NCBI GenBank assembly: GCA_017458065.1
Contig: JAFTGD010000014.1
Location: forward strand, 1 to 48,883
Reading direction: 5' to 3'
DNA length: 48,883 nucleotides
Source: Oscillospiraceae bacterium
Lineage (GTDB): Bacteria > Bacillota > Clostridia > Oscillospirales > Oscillospiraceae
Shown: positions 15,201 to 22,687 of the stretch, piece after piece
Numbering within the stretch: the stretch's first letter is position 1
Layout: every line of letters starts with the position of its first letter
Notes under the pieces: model-generated
Told to the model about the DNA's origin: nothing
Databases searched by the model: none
The model's input: only the letters and a program-made list of their open reading frames with translations
Translations under genes and position numbers: made by a program

Positions 15201-15737
15201 AAGCGCCTCGCCGAAATAGACACCGAACGAATGCTCTCAGCCATGCCTCCTGTCATCGTGGGTGGGTCTCTGGTGATTCCGAAGGGACTGCTTCAGATTC
15301 TGACGCATCAGTCCGTGCCGAACACCTACAGTCAGGGCGACCGGCAGACTATCGAGTATGCCGGGATGAAGGCTGTCATGGACATCGAAAAGAAGCTGGG
15401 CTTTATCCCCACCGATGTGAGCGCGAAGAAGTGCGGCTATGATGTGGAGTCCGAGATACCCAAGGAGATGCAAAAAGAAGACGGGTGCCTGCGGTTTATC
15501 GAAGTCAAAGGTCGGGTGAAAGGCTCAACCACAGTCACAGTTTCCAAGAATGAGATCTTGACAGGCCTCAACAAGCCGGAAGAGTTTATTCTGGCCATCG
15601 TAGAAGTGGACGGTCAGAACACGAGAACGGTTTATCTCAAAAAGCCTTTCAAAAACGCACCTGACTTCACGGCAACCAGCGTCAACTACGACATTATAGA
15701 TTTGATTCGCAATGCAGAAATCGTCTATCAGGAATAG
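12231..15737 (+). CDS. SNF2-type helicase with DUF3883-like C-terminus (defence, Hma-like)
   Basis: A 1168-residue superfamily 2 helicase of the HepA/SNF2 class. Walker A is DDPGAGKT (129-136), the DEAH box is at 230-233, motif III is LLTATPHN, and the C-terminal helicase half carries IIFTEHRDTLRYL, IATDAAGEGINLQ and RFGRIHRIGQ. An acidic, coiled-coil-like insert lies near residues 420-470. The last 100 residues contain RFIEVKGRVKGSTTVTVSKNE, the DUF3883 pattern, a relative of the restriction-endonuclease-like fold. Start is TTG 12231, seven bases after GAAGGGAGAGA. It is ten bases ahead of a DUF1156 methylase. It probably translocates on DNA and senses foreign or unmodified DNA together with its two partners. 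Confidence 0.9.
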   Translation: MAQLEDLTVGSTVSGLVTNESVQIVAVKWYGSSVLEITYKTGRGMLASQLLYREDEARLTVEADNLPWSFDADGDTVRLASEAYRINLAHLFDPYLAVHTSSIEPLPHQISAVYQEMLPRLPLRYILADDPGAGKTIMTGLLLKELMIRGDLKRCLIVSPGSLSEQWQDELYSKFHLKFEILTNDRFESAVSGNVFAETNLCICRLDKLSRNELLQEKLKATEWDLIVVDEAHKMSASVWGGEIKYTKRFLLGRLLSDITRHFLLLTATPHNGKEEDFHLFLSLIDQERFEGAARSSSQAIDVSDVMRRLVKEDLLKFDGTPLFPERRAYTVNYDLSPREAALYHAVTEYVQEEFNRADQLSSDHRSTVGFALTILQRRLASSPEAIYQSLHRRRERLENRLNEEKLGKKAEEYRSSIHFDVDYDDDDYSSSEMEQEEENVADQASAARTIKELEAEIATLKNLERLANEVRLSGEDRKWDELSKLLQDNECMFTPEGQREKLIIFTEHRDTLRYLTDKIRTLFGSEDSVVTIHGGMLRDERRKVEERFRQDKEVRILIATDAAGEGINLQRAHLMINYDLPWNPNRLEQRFGRIHRIGQTEVCHLWNLVSQETREGMVFQCLFNKLEEERAALGGKVFDILGDMTFNNRPLRELLIEAIRYGNDPEVRKRLWEVVDHSMNTEKFRELIAENALTEDSMDVSKVMEIRAEMERIEAHKLQPHFIEAYFIEAFKSLGGRIHKREQGRYEITSVPFAIRNRDMQIGFGESVLNRYERICFEKENCNVPGLVPAALICPGHPLLEATTDLIRERNADALKHGAIFVDESDYGRDPRLLFYIEDAIQDGVVLPNGNKRIISKHVHFVELKEDGTAMNAGYAPYLDYRALRDDEREAVMDYVRQQSWLTHGVEDRAQSYAISEIIPEHFSQVKVHKTKMLDKIAKAVKERMTQEIQFWDFRAIDLREKEAAGKGKQNLTSANAARRAEELEARMQKRLAEIDTERMLSAMPPVIVGGSLVIPKGLLQILTHQSVPNTYSQGDRQTIEYAGMKAVMDIEKKLGFIPTDVSAKKCGYDVESEIPKEMQKEDGCLRFIEVKGRVKGSTTVTVSKNEILTGLNKPEEFILAIVEVDGQNTRTVYLKKPFKNAPDFTATSVNYDIIDLIRNAEIVYQE

Positions 15738-15747
15738 AGAGGGAATA

Positions 15748-18528
15748 ATGGTGATAAAAAAACTGATTGAGGTGGCACTGCCTCTGGAAAAGATCAATGC
15801 AGAATCTGCGCGTGAAAAATCTATCCGTCATGGCCATCCCTCCACGCTCCATTTGTGGTGGGCGCGTCGGCCTTTGGCTGCGGCAAGAGCAGTCATTTGG
15901 GCTTCATTGGTAGATGATCCTTCTTCTCATCCTGAGCTTTTCCAAACTGAGGATGATCAGAACAAGGAACGGCAGCGCTTATTCAAAATACTCGAGGATC
16001 TGGTGGTATGGGAAAATTCCAATAACGAGGCTGTACTGAATCTCGCTAAGGCGGAGATCCTGAAATCCACGAATAACAATCCGCCCGCTTTGCTGGATCC
16101 TTTTGCCGGTGGCGGAGCGATCCCTTTGGAAGCTCAGCGTCTAGGACTAGAGGCCCATGCCCACGACTTAAACCCTGTGGCTGTGATGATCAACAAGGCA
16201 ATGATTGAGATTCCGCCCCGGTTTGCAGGCATGGCGCCTGTCAATCTAGAAGCCAGAGCACAGCCCAACAATGACAGCTGGAAGGGCGCAACTGGCCTCG
16301 CGGAAGACGTTCGCTATTATGGAGAGTGGATGAAAAAAGAAGCCTTCAAGCGTATAGGGCACCTCTATCCCAAAGTGAAAGTCCCGCAGTCACAGGGTGG
16401 TGGTGAGGCAACTGTGATCGCGTGGATCTGGGCAAGAACCGTGAAGTGCCCTAATCCTGCCTGTGGCTGCACGATGCCACTTACGACCAGCTTTGTATTA
16501 TCAAAGAAAAAAGGAAGCGAAGTGTGGGTAAAACCTATTCCCGAAAATGATTATGTCCGCTTTGAAGTGCAGAATGGGAAATGTCCGAAAGAATATGAGT
16601 CCTATAAGCAGGGACGTGGCGCCACTTTTAAGTGCCCCTGTTGCGGGGAAATTACTACGGATGAATATGTCAAATCAAAAGGAATGAAACATCAGCTTGG
16701 AGATCAACTTATGGCTATCGTCGCAGAAGGTCGGCGTGGACGTATTTACATATCTCCAAACGAAGAGCATGCATTAGCTGCCTCTGTTTCTTTACCAGAT
16801 GACTATCCCTCTGGGTCAATGCCGGAGAATCCACGATGGTTCAGTCCCCCTGCATTTGGTATGACAGACTATGCTGATTTATTTACTAATAGACAGATAA
16901 CAGCATTAACTTTGTTCTCAGATCTAATCTATGAGGCTCAGACTAAAGCCGAAAGAGATGCCGTGCGTTGTGGAATGTCGAACGACCATATTCCTCTGCA
17001 TGAAAATGGCAGAGGAGCAAAAGCATATGGAGAGGCTGTTGGGGTTTATCTGGCCTTCTGTTTAGATAAAATGGCAGATCTCTCAAATGCATTGAATCGA
17101 TGGGAACCAATTGCTCAATGCCCACGGCAGTTGTTTGCGAGACAAGCGGTACCTATGGTTTGGGATCATGCAGAGAGTAATCTGTTCAGTTCAAGTTCTG
17201 GTTCATGGGAAGTGCATTTGAATAACTTCCAAAAGAGTGTAATTTCAGATAGTTTTGCCTTCTATCGTGAATGTATGGGATCTGCCAATCAACAGGATGC
17301 ACAAGTCGATTGTGGTCTGCGTAATGTTATGATATCTACAGATCCGCCATACTACGATAATATCGGATATGCAGATTTATCAGATTTCTTCTATGTTTGG
17401 ATGAGGAGAAGTCTAAGGAGAACCTACCCTTCTTTGTTTGGAACAATGCTTGTTCCAAAAGCGGAAGAACTGATTGCAACACCGTATCGTCATGGGGGAA
17501 GCGTAGAACAGGCAAAAGTTTTTTTTGAAGATGGTATGATGATGGCGTGTAAGCAATTATATCAATATACTCGAGATGATATTCCTGTAACTATTTATTA
17601 TGCATACAAACAGAGCGATTCAGACGAAGCATCCGAGGGTCAGGTTTCTTCAGGTTGGGAAACAATGCTTTCTGCGATTATTCAAGCAGGGCTTACAATC
17701 ACCGGAACATGGCCTATGAATACAGAGTGCAGTTCGAGGTCAATTTCTCAAGGCACCAATGCACTGGCGTCCTCTATCGTTCTCGTATGCCGTAAACGTA
17801 CTGTGGATGCACCTATCTGTACCCGGCGCAACTTCATCAACGAACTGAAGCGTGAACTGCGACCGGCCCTGCAGAAGCTTCAGAGTAGCAATATCGCACC
17901 GGTTGACCTGGCACAGTCTGCAATTGGCCCCGGTATGGCTGTCTTCTCAAAATATAAGAAAGTTCTGGAAGCTGACGGCACGCCCATGAGCGTCCGCAGT
18001 GCATTGCATATTATCAACCAGGAGCTGGATATCTACTTCAACGAGCAGGACGGAGAGTTGGACCGCGACAGCCGATTCTGTGTGGAGCTTTACTCGCAGT
18101 TTGCGTTTAATGACATGAAGTTTGGCGACGCGGACACACTTGCCCGTGCAAAGAACACTTCTGTCGCTTTTTTGGCTTCAGCCGGAGTGGTCTACGCGCA
18201 AAAAGGTGTGGTGCACCTGTATGGGCGAGAAGAGATCCCTGAAAAAGTCGACACACACGAAGACTGCATCTGGCTTTTGACCCAGCAGCTTACCCGTGCT
18301 ATGGAGACCGGAGGCATGAAAGCCTGCGCTGAGATCGTTGCGCCGATCTTCGGCTCAAACGGAGAAAAGGCGAAGGATCTGGCCTATCGCCTCTACAAGA
18401 TTGCCGAGCGCAAGGGCTGGGCACAGGAGGCCTATGCCTATAACTCGCTTGTCATTGCCTGGCCGGAAATACAGTCCAAAGCCGCAGAACTCAAAAAGAT
18501 CGAACCAGAACAGCTTTCCATGTTCTAA
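15748..18528 (+). CDS. DUF1156 (COG1743) adenine-type DNA methylase (defence, Hma-like)
   Basis: A 926-residue protein. The DUF1156 head reads KLIEVALPLEKINAESAREK and STLHLWWARRPLAAARAVIWA. The S-adenosylmethionine motif is LLDPFAGGGAIPLEAQRLG; zinc-ribbon cysteines appear in CPNPACGC and FKCPCCGE; the catalytic motif IV is TDPPYYDNIGYADLSDFF, of the DPPY type seen in N6-adenine or N4-cytosine methylases. ATG 15748 follows AGAGAGGGA; an earlier in-frame ATG at 15712 overlaps the helicase gene. The central third (about 16,480-17,780) is visibly more AT-rich and uses different codons than both ends, suggesting that the segment between the motifs, which should hold target recognition, was exchanged. 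It presumably marks self DNA for the system. Confidence 0.9.
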   Translation: MVIKKLIEVALPLEKINAESAREKSIRHGHPSTLHLWWARRPLAAARAVIWASLVDDPSSHPELFQTEDDQNKERQRLFKILEDLVVWENSNNEAVLNLAKAEILKSTNNNPPALLDPFAGGGAIPLEAQRLGLEAHAHDLNPVAVMINKAMIEIPPRFAGMAPVNLEARAQPNNDSWKGATGLAEDVRYYGEWMKKEAFKRIGHLYPKVKVPQSQGGGEATVIAWIWARTVKCPNPACGCTMPLTTSFVLSKKKGSEVWVKPIPENDYVRFEVQNGKCPKEYESYKQGRGATFKCPCCGEITTDEYVKSKGMKHQLGDQLMAIVAEGRRGRIYISPNEEHALAASVSLPDDYPSGSMPENPRWFSPPAFGMTDYADLFTNRQITALTLFSDLIYEAQTKAERDAVRCGMSNDHIPLHENGRGAKAYGEAVGVYLAFCLDKMADLSNALNRWEPIAQCPRQLFARQAVPMVWDHAESNLFSSSSGSWEVHLNNFQKSVISDSFAFYRECMGSANQQDAQVDCGLRNVMISTDPPYYDNIGYADLSDFFYVWMRRSLRRTYPSLFGTMLVPKAEELIATPYRHGGSVEQAKVFFEDGMMMACKQLYQYTRDDIPVTIYYAYKQSDSDEASEGQVSSGWETMLSAIIQAGLTITGTWPMNTECSSRSISQGTNALASSIVLVCRKRTVDAPICTRRNFINELKRELRPALQKLQSSNIAPVDLAQSAIGPGMAVFSKYKKVLEADGTPMSVRSALHIINQELDIYFNEQDGELDRDSRFCVELYSQFAFNDMKFGDADTLARAKNTSVAFLASAGVVYAQKGVVHLYGREEIPEKVDTHEDCIWLLTQQLTRAMETGGMKACAEIVAPIFGSNGEKAKDLAYRLYKIAERKGWAQEAYAYNSLVIAWPEIQSKAAELKKIEPEQLSMF

Positions 18529-18564
18529 TCACACTGAAAAGAAAAATCGATGGAGGTTGTCACA

Positions 18565-21500
18565 ATGCTGGAAAATAGCACAAAAGTACAACAGGGGTTC
18601 CGCATCCTGCTCCCCATGTTCTCTGCCTATGTGGCAAGAGAAATGAAGCTGAATTACAAGGATAACTGGTGGAAGCAGACACTCTATGTCCTGAGCGATC
18701 AGGTCAGCGATTTGCCGGTGGACGGTGAGTGGAATGATCTTGTCGGCTCCCTGGATATTGCCAACTGCATCAGGCTGCTGGACCGCTCATGGGGCGATGT
18801 GTTCCGCCGAAAACTCTCTATTGATTACCGCACATGGGCCAAGGAACTGATGGGCGTCCGCAATCGGCTTGCGCATATCGGCGCAGATGATTTCAGCGAC
18901 GATGATACCTGGCGGGCTCTGGATACAATGGCTCGTCTATGCAGCGCCTTCGACGACGAGGCTGCGGAGGAGATCCGCGCTTTGCTGCGCGAAGCCCGCT
19001 ACGGTTCCAGCTCAGGATCGACAACGGTTACAGAAGTCACTGCACAGCCCCAGCCGACAAAGAAGCTGGACGGCGTCATGAGCACCTCAACGCTTGGTCT
19101 GCCAAGCTGGCGCGACGTGATCGAGCCACATCCCGATGTGGCGCAGGGCCGCTATAAAAATGCGGAGTTTGCCGCCGATCTCGCCCAGGTCGCCAGAGGC
19201 GAAGGCGCGTACGAATACCGCGATCCTGTAGAGTTCTTTGCCCGCACCTATGTGACCGAGGGCATGAAGGGCTTGCTGGTGCAGGCGCTCAAACGCATTA
19301 ATGGGAAAGACGGAGAGCCGGTCATCCAGTTGAAAACCGCATTTGGCGGCGGCAAGACACACAGCATGCTGGCTTTGTATCATATGATGCGCGGTAAGGT
19401 CTCGGTCGACAGGCTGCCGAACATCAAGCCGGTACTTGAGGAAGTCGGCGCAAGCACGCTGCCGAGGGCGAATGTGGCCGTGTTAGTGGGAACCTCCCTT
19501 GACCCCACCAAGGCCAGACGCCCAATCAATATGCCGGGCATCACCATCAACACGCTTTGGGGCGAAATGGCCGCCCAGCTTGCGGAATCTGCGGGCGACC
19601 TGTCGCTCTATGACTATGTGAAAGAAGCAGACAAGAAGGGCGTCTCTCCCGGCTCTGAGGCATTGAAAAATCTCTTCGACGCCGCCGCACCCTGCCTTGT
19701 GTTGATGGACGAGCTGGTGGCTTATGCGAAGAAGCTCTACGGTGTAACCGGTCTCCCCGCAGGGACCTACGATAACTTCATCACGTTCATCCAGGAAGTA
19801 ACCGAAGCTGCCAGGGCCAGCCGAAACAGCCTGGTTGTGGCCTCCATCCCCGAATCGGATATTGAGATCGGCGGCGAGGCCGGAGCAAACGCCTTGGAAA
19901 CCATCGAGCACACGTTTGGCCGTATGGAATCTATCTGGAAACCGGTCGCTGCCAACGAGGGCTTTGAAGTGGTACGGTGGCGTCTGTTCCTTCCCTGCAA
20001 GGACGAGGAAAAGCGAGATGCCGTTTGCGAGCGGTTCAGCCAGATGTATCGGGAGAACGCCAACGATTTCCCGATGGAGACCCGTGAGGTCGAATATCGG
20101 AAACGAATGGAATCCTGTTATCCGATCCACCCCGAGGTGTTTGACAGACTGTATGAGGATTGGGCTACGCTTGAGCGCTTCCAGCGGACCCGCGGCGTGC
20201 TGCGCCTGATGGCGGCTGTCATTCATGAGCTGTGGATGGGTAACGACGCCAGCACCATGATCATGCCCGGATCTATCGCCCTGGACGTGCCGAATGTGCG
20301 CGACGAGCTGACCCGCCATCTAAATGAAGGATGGAACAGCATCGTTGACCGTGAGGTGGACGGCAAAAAGTCGATTCCATATCAGAAGGATCAAACTGTG
20401 CCCCGCTATGGCCGCCTGATGGCTGCCCGCCGCGTTGCCAGAACGATCATGCTGGGCAGCGCCCCGACCGAACGCGCGCAGTCTGTTCGCGGAATTGAAT
20501 CTTCCCGGATTCGTCTCGGTGTTGTCCAGCCGGGTGAGAGCGTTGCGGACTTCAACGACGCTTTGAATACGCTGCAGGGCTCTTTGGCCTATCTGTACAC
20601 CAATCCCTCCGGGGACCGTTATTGGTATGATACGCGGCCTACGCTGCGGAAAACAATGGAGGATCGTGCGACGCAGGTCCCCGTATCTGAGGTCGAGTAT
20701 GAGATCGAGCGCCGCCTGAAATCCATGCGCAAGGAAGCTCCCTTTGCCGGCCTCCATGTATGCCCCAGTTCCTCACTGGACGTAACGGACGATCAAGCCG
20801 TCCGCCTGGTTATTCTCCGCACAACGGATGACTATAAGGCGGGGAGTACAAAGTGCCGAGCGCTCACTACAGCGGAGGATATTCTGAATAACCGCGGCAC
20901 CTCGCCTCGCATCTATCGTAATATGCTTGCTTTTATTGCTCCGGATCAGAGCTTGCTCGGGTCTCTGCAGCAGGAGGTCAAGCGGTATCTCGCCTGGAAT
21001 TCGATCAAGAACGACAGCGAGGATTTGAACCTTGACGCCGCGCAGAACAGAGAAACAGACAACAGCCTCCGCCGCAGCAATGAGACGGTAGAACTGCGCA
21101 TCCTTGAAACATACTGCTGGCTGCTCGTTCCGTATATTGACCGTGTTGTGGATATGAAGACAATCGTCTGGGAGTCAATCCGCATCAGCGGCGGGACGGA
21201 TACCATCGTATCCAAAGCAGCCAAGAATATGATCCAGAACGAGGCACTGATAACGAAGTGGGCCCCATCGCTGCTGCTCATGGAGCTTGACAACGTGCTC
21301 TGGACGGACAGCGACAACATTTCTGTCAAGAAGCTTTGGGATTACCTCTGCACCTATTGTTATCTGCCGAGGCTCGCCAATTATGCTGTCCTCGAGGACA
21401 CAATCATGACAGGCGTCAACTCGACAGAATATTTCGCTCTCGCTGCGGGAATATCCGGCGACCGCTACCTTGACTTGAAGTATAATGTATTCCTCGGCGC

Positions 21501-21924
21501 GATTGATCGGTCGGATTATCTTGTCAAAGCGTTCTCTGCTCTCAAGCAGATTACGAAAGAGAGTCAAACGAAGACTGAGCAACAAGGACAGGGCGGACTG
21601 CCGTATCATATAGAAGACGTGGGATCCGAAGTGGGTAATGCAGTTGGAGAACACACAGGAGCAAATGAACCTGCGGTAAAAACTGCGCCGGGCGATACAC
21701 GGTTCTTTATGAATGTCAAACTGGACAATACAAGAGTGATCCGTGATTTGCAGAAATACCTTGATGAAGTGATTAACCATTTGTCTTCAGTGGATGGCTG
21801 CGAAGTGGAACTATCTCTTGAGGTAAGCGCACAAGCTGCTGATGGATTCCCGCAGAGCACAATCCGCACAGTATCCGAAAATTGCAGGACGCTAAAAGTG
21901 AACACATTTGGCTTCGAAAAATAA
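18565..21924 (+). CDS. HEPN-DUF499 ATPase (defence, Hma-like)
   Basis: A 1119-residue protein. The N-terminal 145 residues are a Swt1-type HEPN domain with RNRLAH (Arg99 and His104), the R-x4-H pattern of HEPN ribonucleases. A low-complexity linker follows, then a DUF499-type ATPase: Walker A AFGGGKTHS (about 259-267) and Walker B CLVLMDELV (about 377-385), with VLVGTSLDP and ESDIEIGGEAG between and after. The C-terminal 150 residues are more AT-rich than the rest. ATG 18565 is chosen because GGAGG (18552-18556) precedes it by eight bases, while the ATG at 18550 lacks a ribosome site. It is the third gene of the operon and the likely large scaffold ATPase, with a possible RNA-cleaving effector domain. 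Confidence 0.9.
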   Translation: MLENSTKVQQGFRILLPMFSAYVAREMKLNYKDNWWKQTLYVLSDQVSDLPVDGEWNDLVGSLDIANCIRLLDRSWGDVFRRKLSIDYRTWAKELMGVRNRLAHIGADDFSDDDTWRALDTMARLCSAFDDEAAEEIRALLREARYGSSSGSTTVTEVTAQPQPTKKLDGVMSTSTLGLPSWRDVIEPHPDVAQGRYKNAEFAADLAQVARGEGAYEYRDPVEFFARTYVTEGMKGLLVQALKRINGKDGEPVIQLKTAFGGGKTHSMLALYHMMRGKVSVDRLPNIKPVLEEVGASTLPRANVAVLVGTSLDPTKARRPINMPGITINTLWGEMAAQLAESAGDLSLYDYVKEADKKGVSPGSEALKNLFDAAAPCLVLMDELVAYAKKLYGVTGLPAGTYDNFITFIQEVTEAARASRNSLVVASIPESDIEIGGEAGANALETIEHTFGRMESIWKPVAANEGFEVVRWRLFLPCKDEEKRDAVCERFSQMYRENANDFPMETREVEYRKRMESCYPIHPEVFDRLYEDWATLERFQRTRGVLRLMAAVIHELWMGNDASTMIMPGSIALDVPNVRDELTRHLNEGWNSIVDREVDGKKSIPYQKDQTVPRYGRLMAARRVARTIMLGSAPTERAQSVRGIESSRIRLGVVQPGESVADFNDALNTLQGSLAYLYTNPSGDRYWYDTRPTLRKTMEDRATQVPVSEVEYEIERRLKSMRKEAPFAGLHVCPSSSLDVTDDQAVRLVILRTTDDYKAGSTKCRALTTAEDILNNRGTSPRIYRNMLAFIAPDQSLLGSLQQEVKRYLAWNSIKNDSEDLNLDAAQNRETDNSLRRSNETVELRILETYCWLLVPYIDRVVDMKTIVWESIRISGGTDTIVSKAAKNMIQNEALITKWAPSLLLMELDNVLWTDSDNISVKKLWDYLCTYCYLPRLANYAVLEDTIMTGVNSTEYFALAAGISGDRYLDLKYNVFLGAIDRSDYLVKAFSALKQITKESQTKTEQQGQGGLPYHIEDVGSEVGNAVGEHTGANEPAVKTAPGDTRFFMNVKLDNTRVIRDLQKYLDEVINHLSSVDGCEVELSLEVSAQAADGFPQSTIRTVSENCRTLKVNTFGFEK

Positions 21925-21996
21925 ACCAATCGAAAGCGACAGTATCATTGGATTGCCGGGGATGGTCATGGTCGCCCTTTACATTGCAGCAAAATA

Positions 21997-22046
21997 ATAC
22001 GCAAGGACCGCATCACTGTTGTTCGTGTGATGCGGTCCTTGCGTAT
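21997..22046 (-). terminator. Terminator of the cyclophilin gene
   Basis: A perfect 20-bp stem: ATACGCAAGGACCGCATCAC (21997-22016) against 22027-22046, loop of ten. Read leftward it is followed by TATTATTTTGC. A decayed relative sits at 11680-11725. Confidence 0.85.
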
Positions 22047-22060
22047 CGTTTATGAATGGC

Positions 22061-22645
22061 TCAGTCGGTGATGACGATGCTTTCGATCACGGGCTGTTCG
22101 GCCGGGGGGATGGTGCCGTTGTTGTCGGTGGGCTTTGCGTCCTTGGCAATCTGATCGGCAATCTCCATGCCCTCGGTCACATGGCCGAAGGCGGCATAGT
22201 TGCCGTCGAGGAAGGTGGAATCCGCCACCGTGATGAAGAACTGGGAACTGGCGCTGTCAAACGGGTCGGAGCGGGCCATGGAGATGACGCCCTTTACATG
22301 GCTGATGGGGTTCTCCACGCCGTTCTGCTTGAACTCGCCCTTGATGGTTTTGCCCGAGCCTCCGAATCCGGTGCCCTCGGGATCGCCGCCCTGGATCATA
22401 AAGCCGTCAATGATGCGGTGGAAGGTCAGCCCGTTGTAGAAGCCGTCATTGGCCAGCTTGATGAAGTTTGCGACGGTGATGGGGGCGACGCCCTCGTCCA
22501 GCTCCACCTTGATGGTGCCGTAGTCCTTGATGGTGATCTCCGCGTGGCGCAGCTTCTGGCCGGGCTCGACGGCCTGCTTGCTGCCGCAGCCGCAGAGCAG
22601 CACCAGCGCCAGAAGGGCGGTCATGATCATGAGTACTTTTTTCAT
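22061..22645 (-). CDS. Cyclophilin-type peptidyl-prolyl isomerase lipoprotein
   Basis: A 194-residue protein with a lipoprotein signal (MKKVLMIMTALLALVLLCGC, lipobox LLCGC) and a cyclophilin domain from residue 35: FHRIIDGFMIQGGDPEGTG, GVISMARS, SSQFFIT, FLDGNYAAFGHV. It is short, as is common for bacterial single-domain cyclophilins, and has all the usual active-site residues (Arg in FHR, Phe and Gln in MIQGGD, Phe in QFFIT). It acts on the outer face of the membrane in protein folding. It is transcribed leftward, 42 bases beyond tex. Its 3' end and terminator have a decayed duplicate on the far side of the defence island. Confidence 0.93.
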   Translation of the reverse strand: MKKVLMIMTALLALVLLCGCGSKQAVEPGQKLRHAEITIKDYGTIKVELDEGVAPITVANFIKLANDGFYNGLTFHRIIDGFMIQGGDPEGTGFGGSGKTIKGEFKQNGVENPISHVKGVISMARSDPFDSASSQFFITVADSTFLDGNYAAFGHVTEGMEIADQIAKDAKPTDNNGTIPPAEQPVIESIVITD

Positions 22646-22687
22646 GTGTATCAGCTCCTTATATGTTCAATAAAAATAACGACAGGG

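Noticed and set aside
12231-21924. BREX or DISARM system
   Set aside because: No PglZ, BrxL, DUF1998 helicase or phospholipase D partner; the DUF1156 and DUF499 pair points to the helicase-methylase-ATPase type instead.
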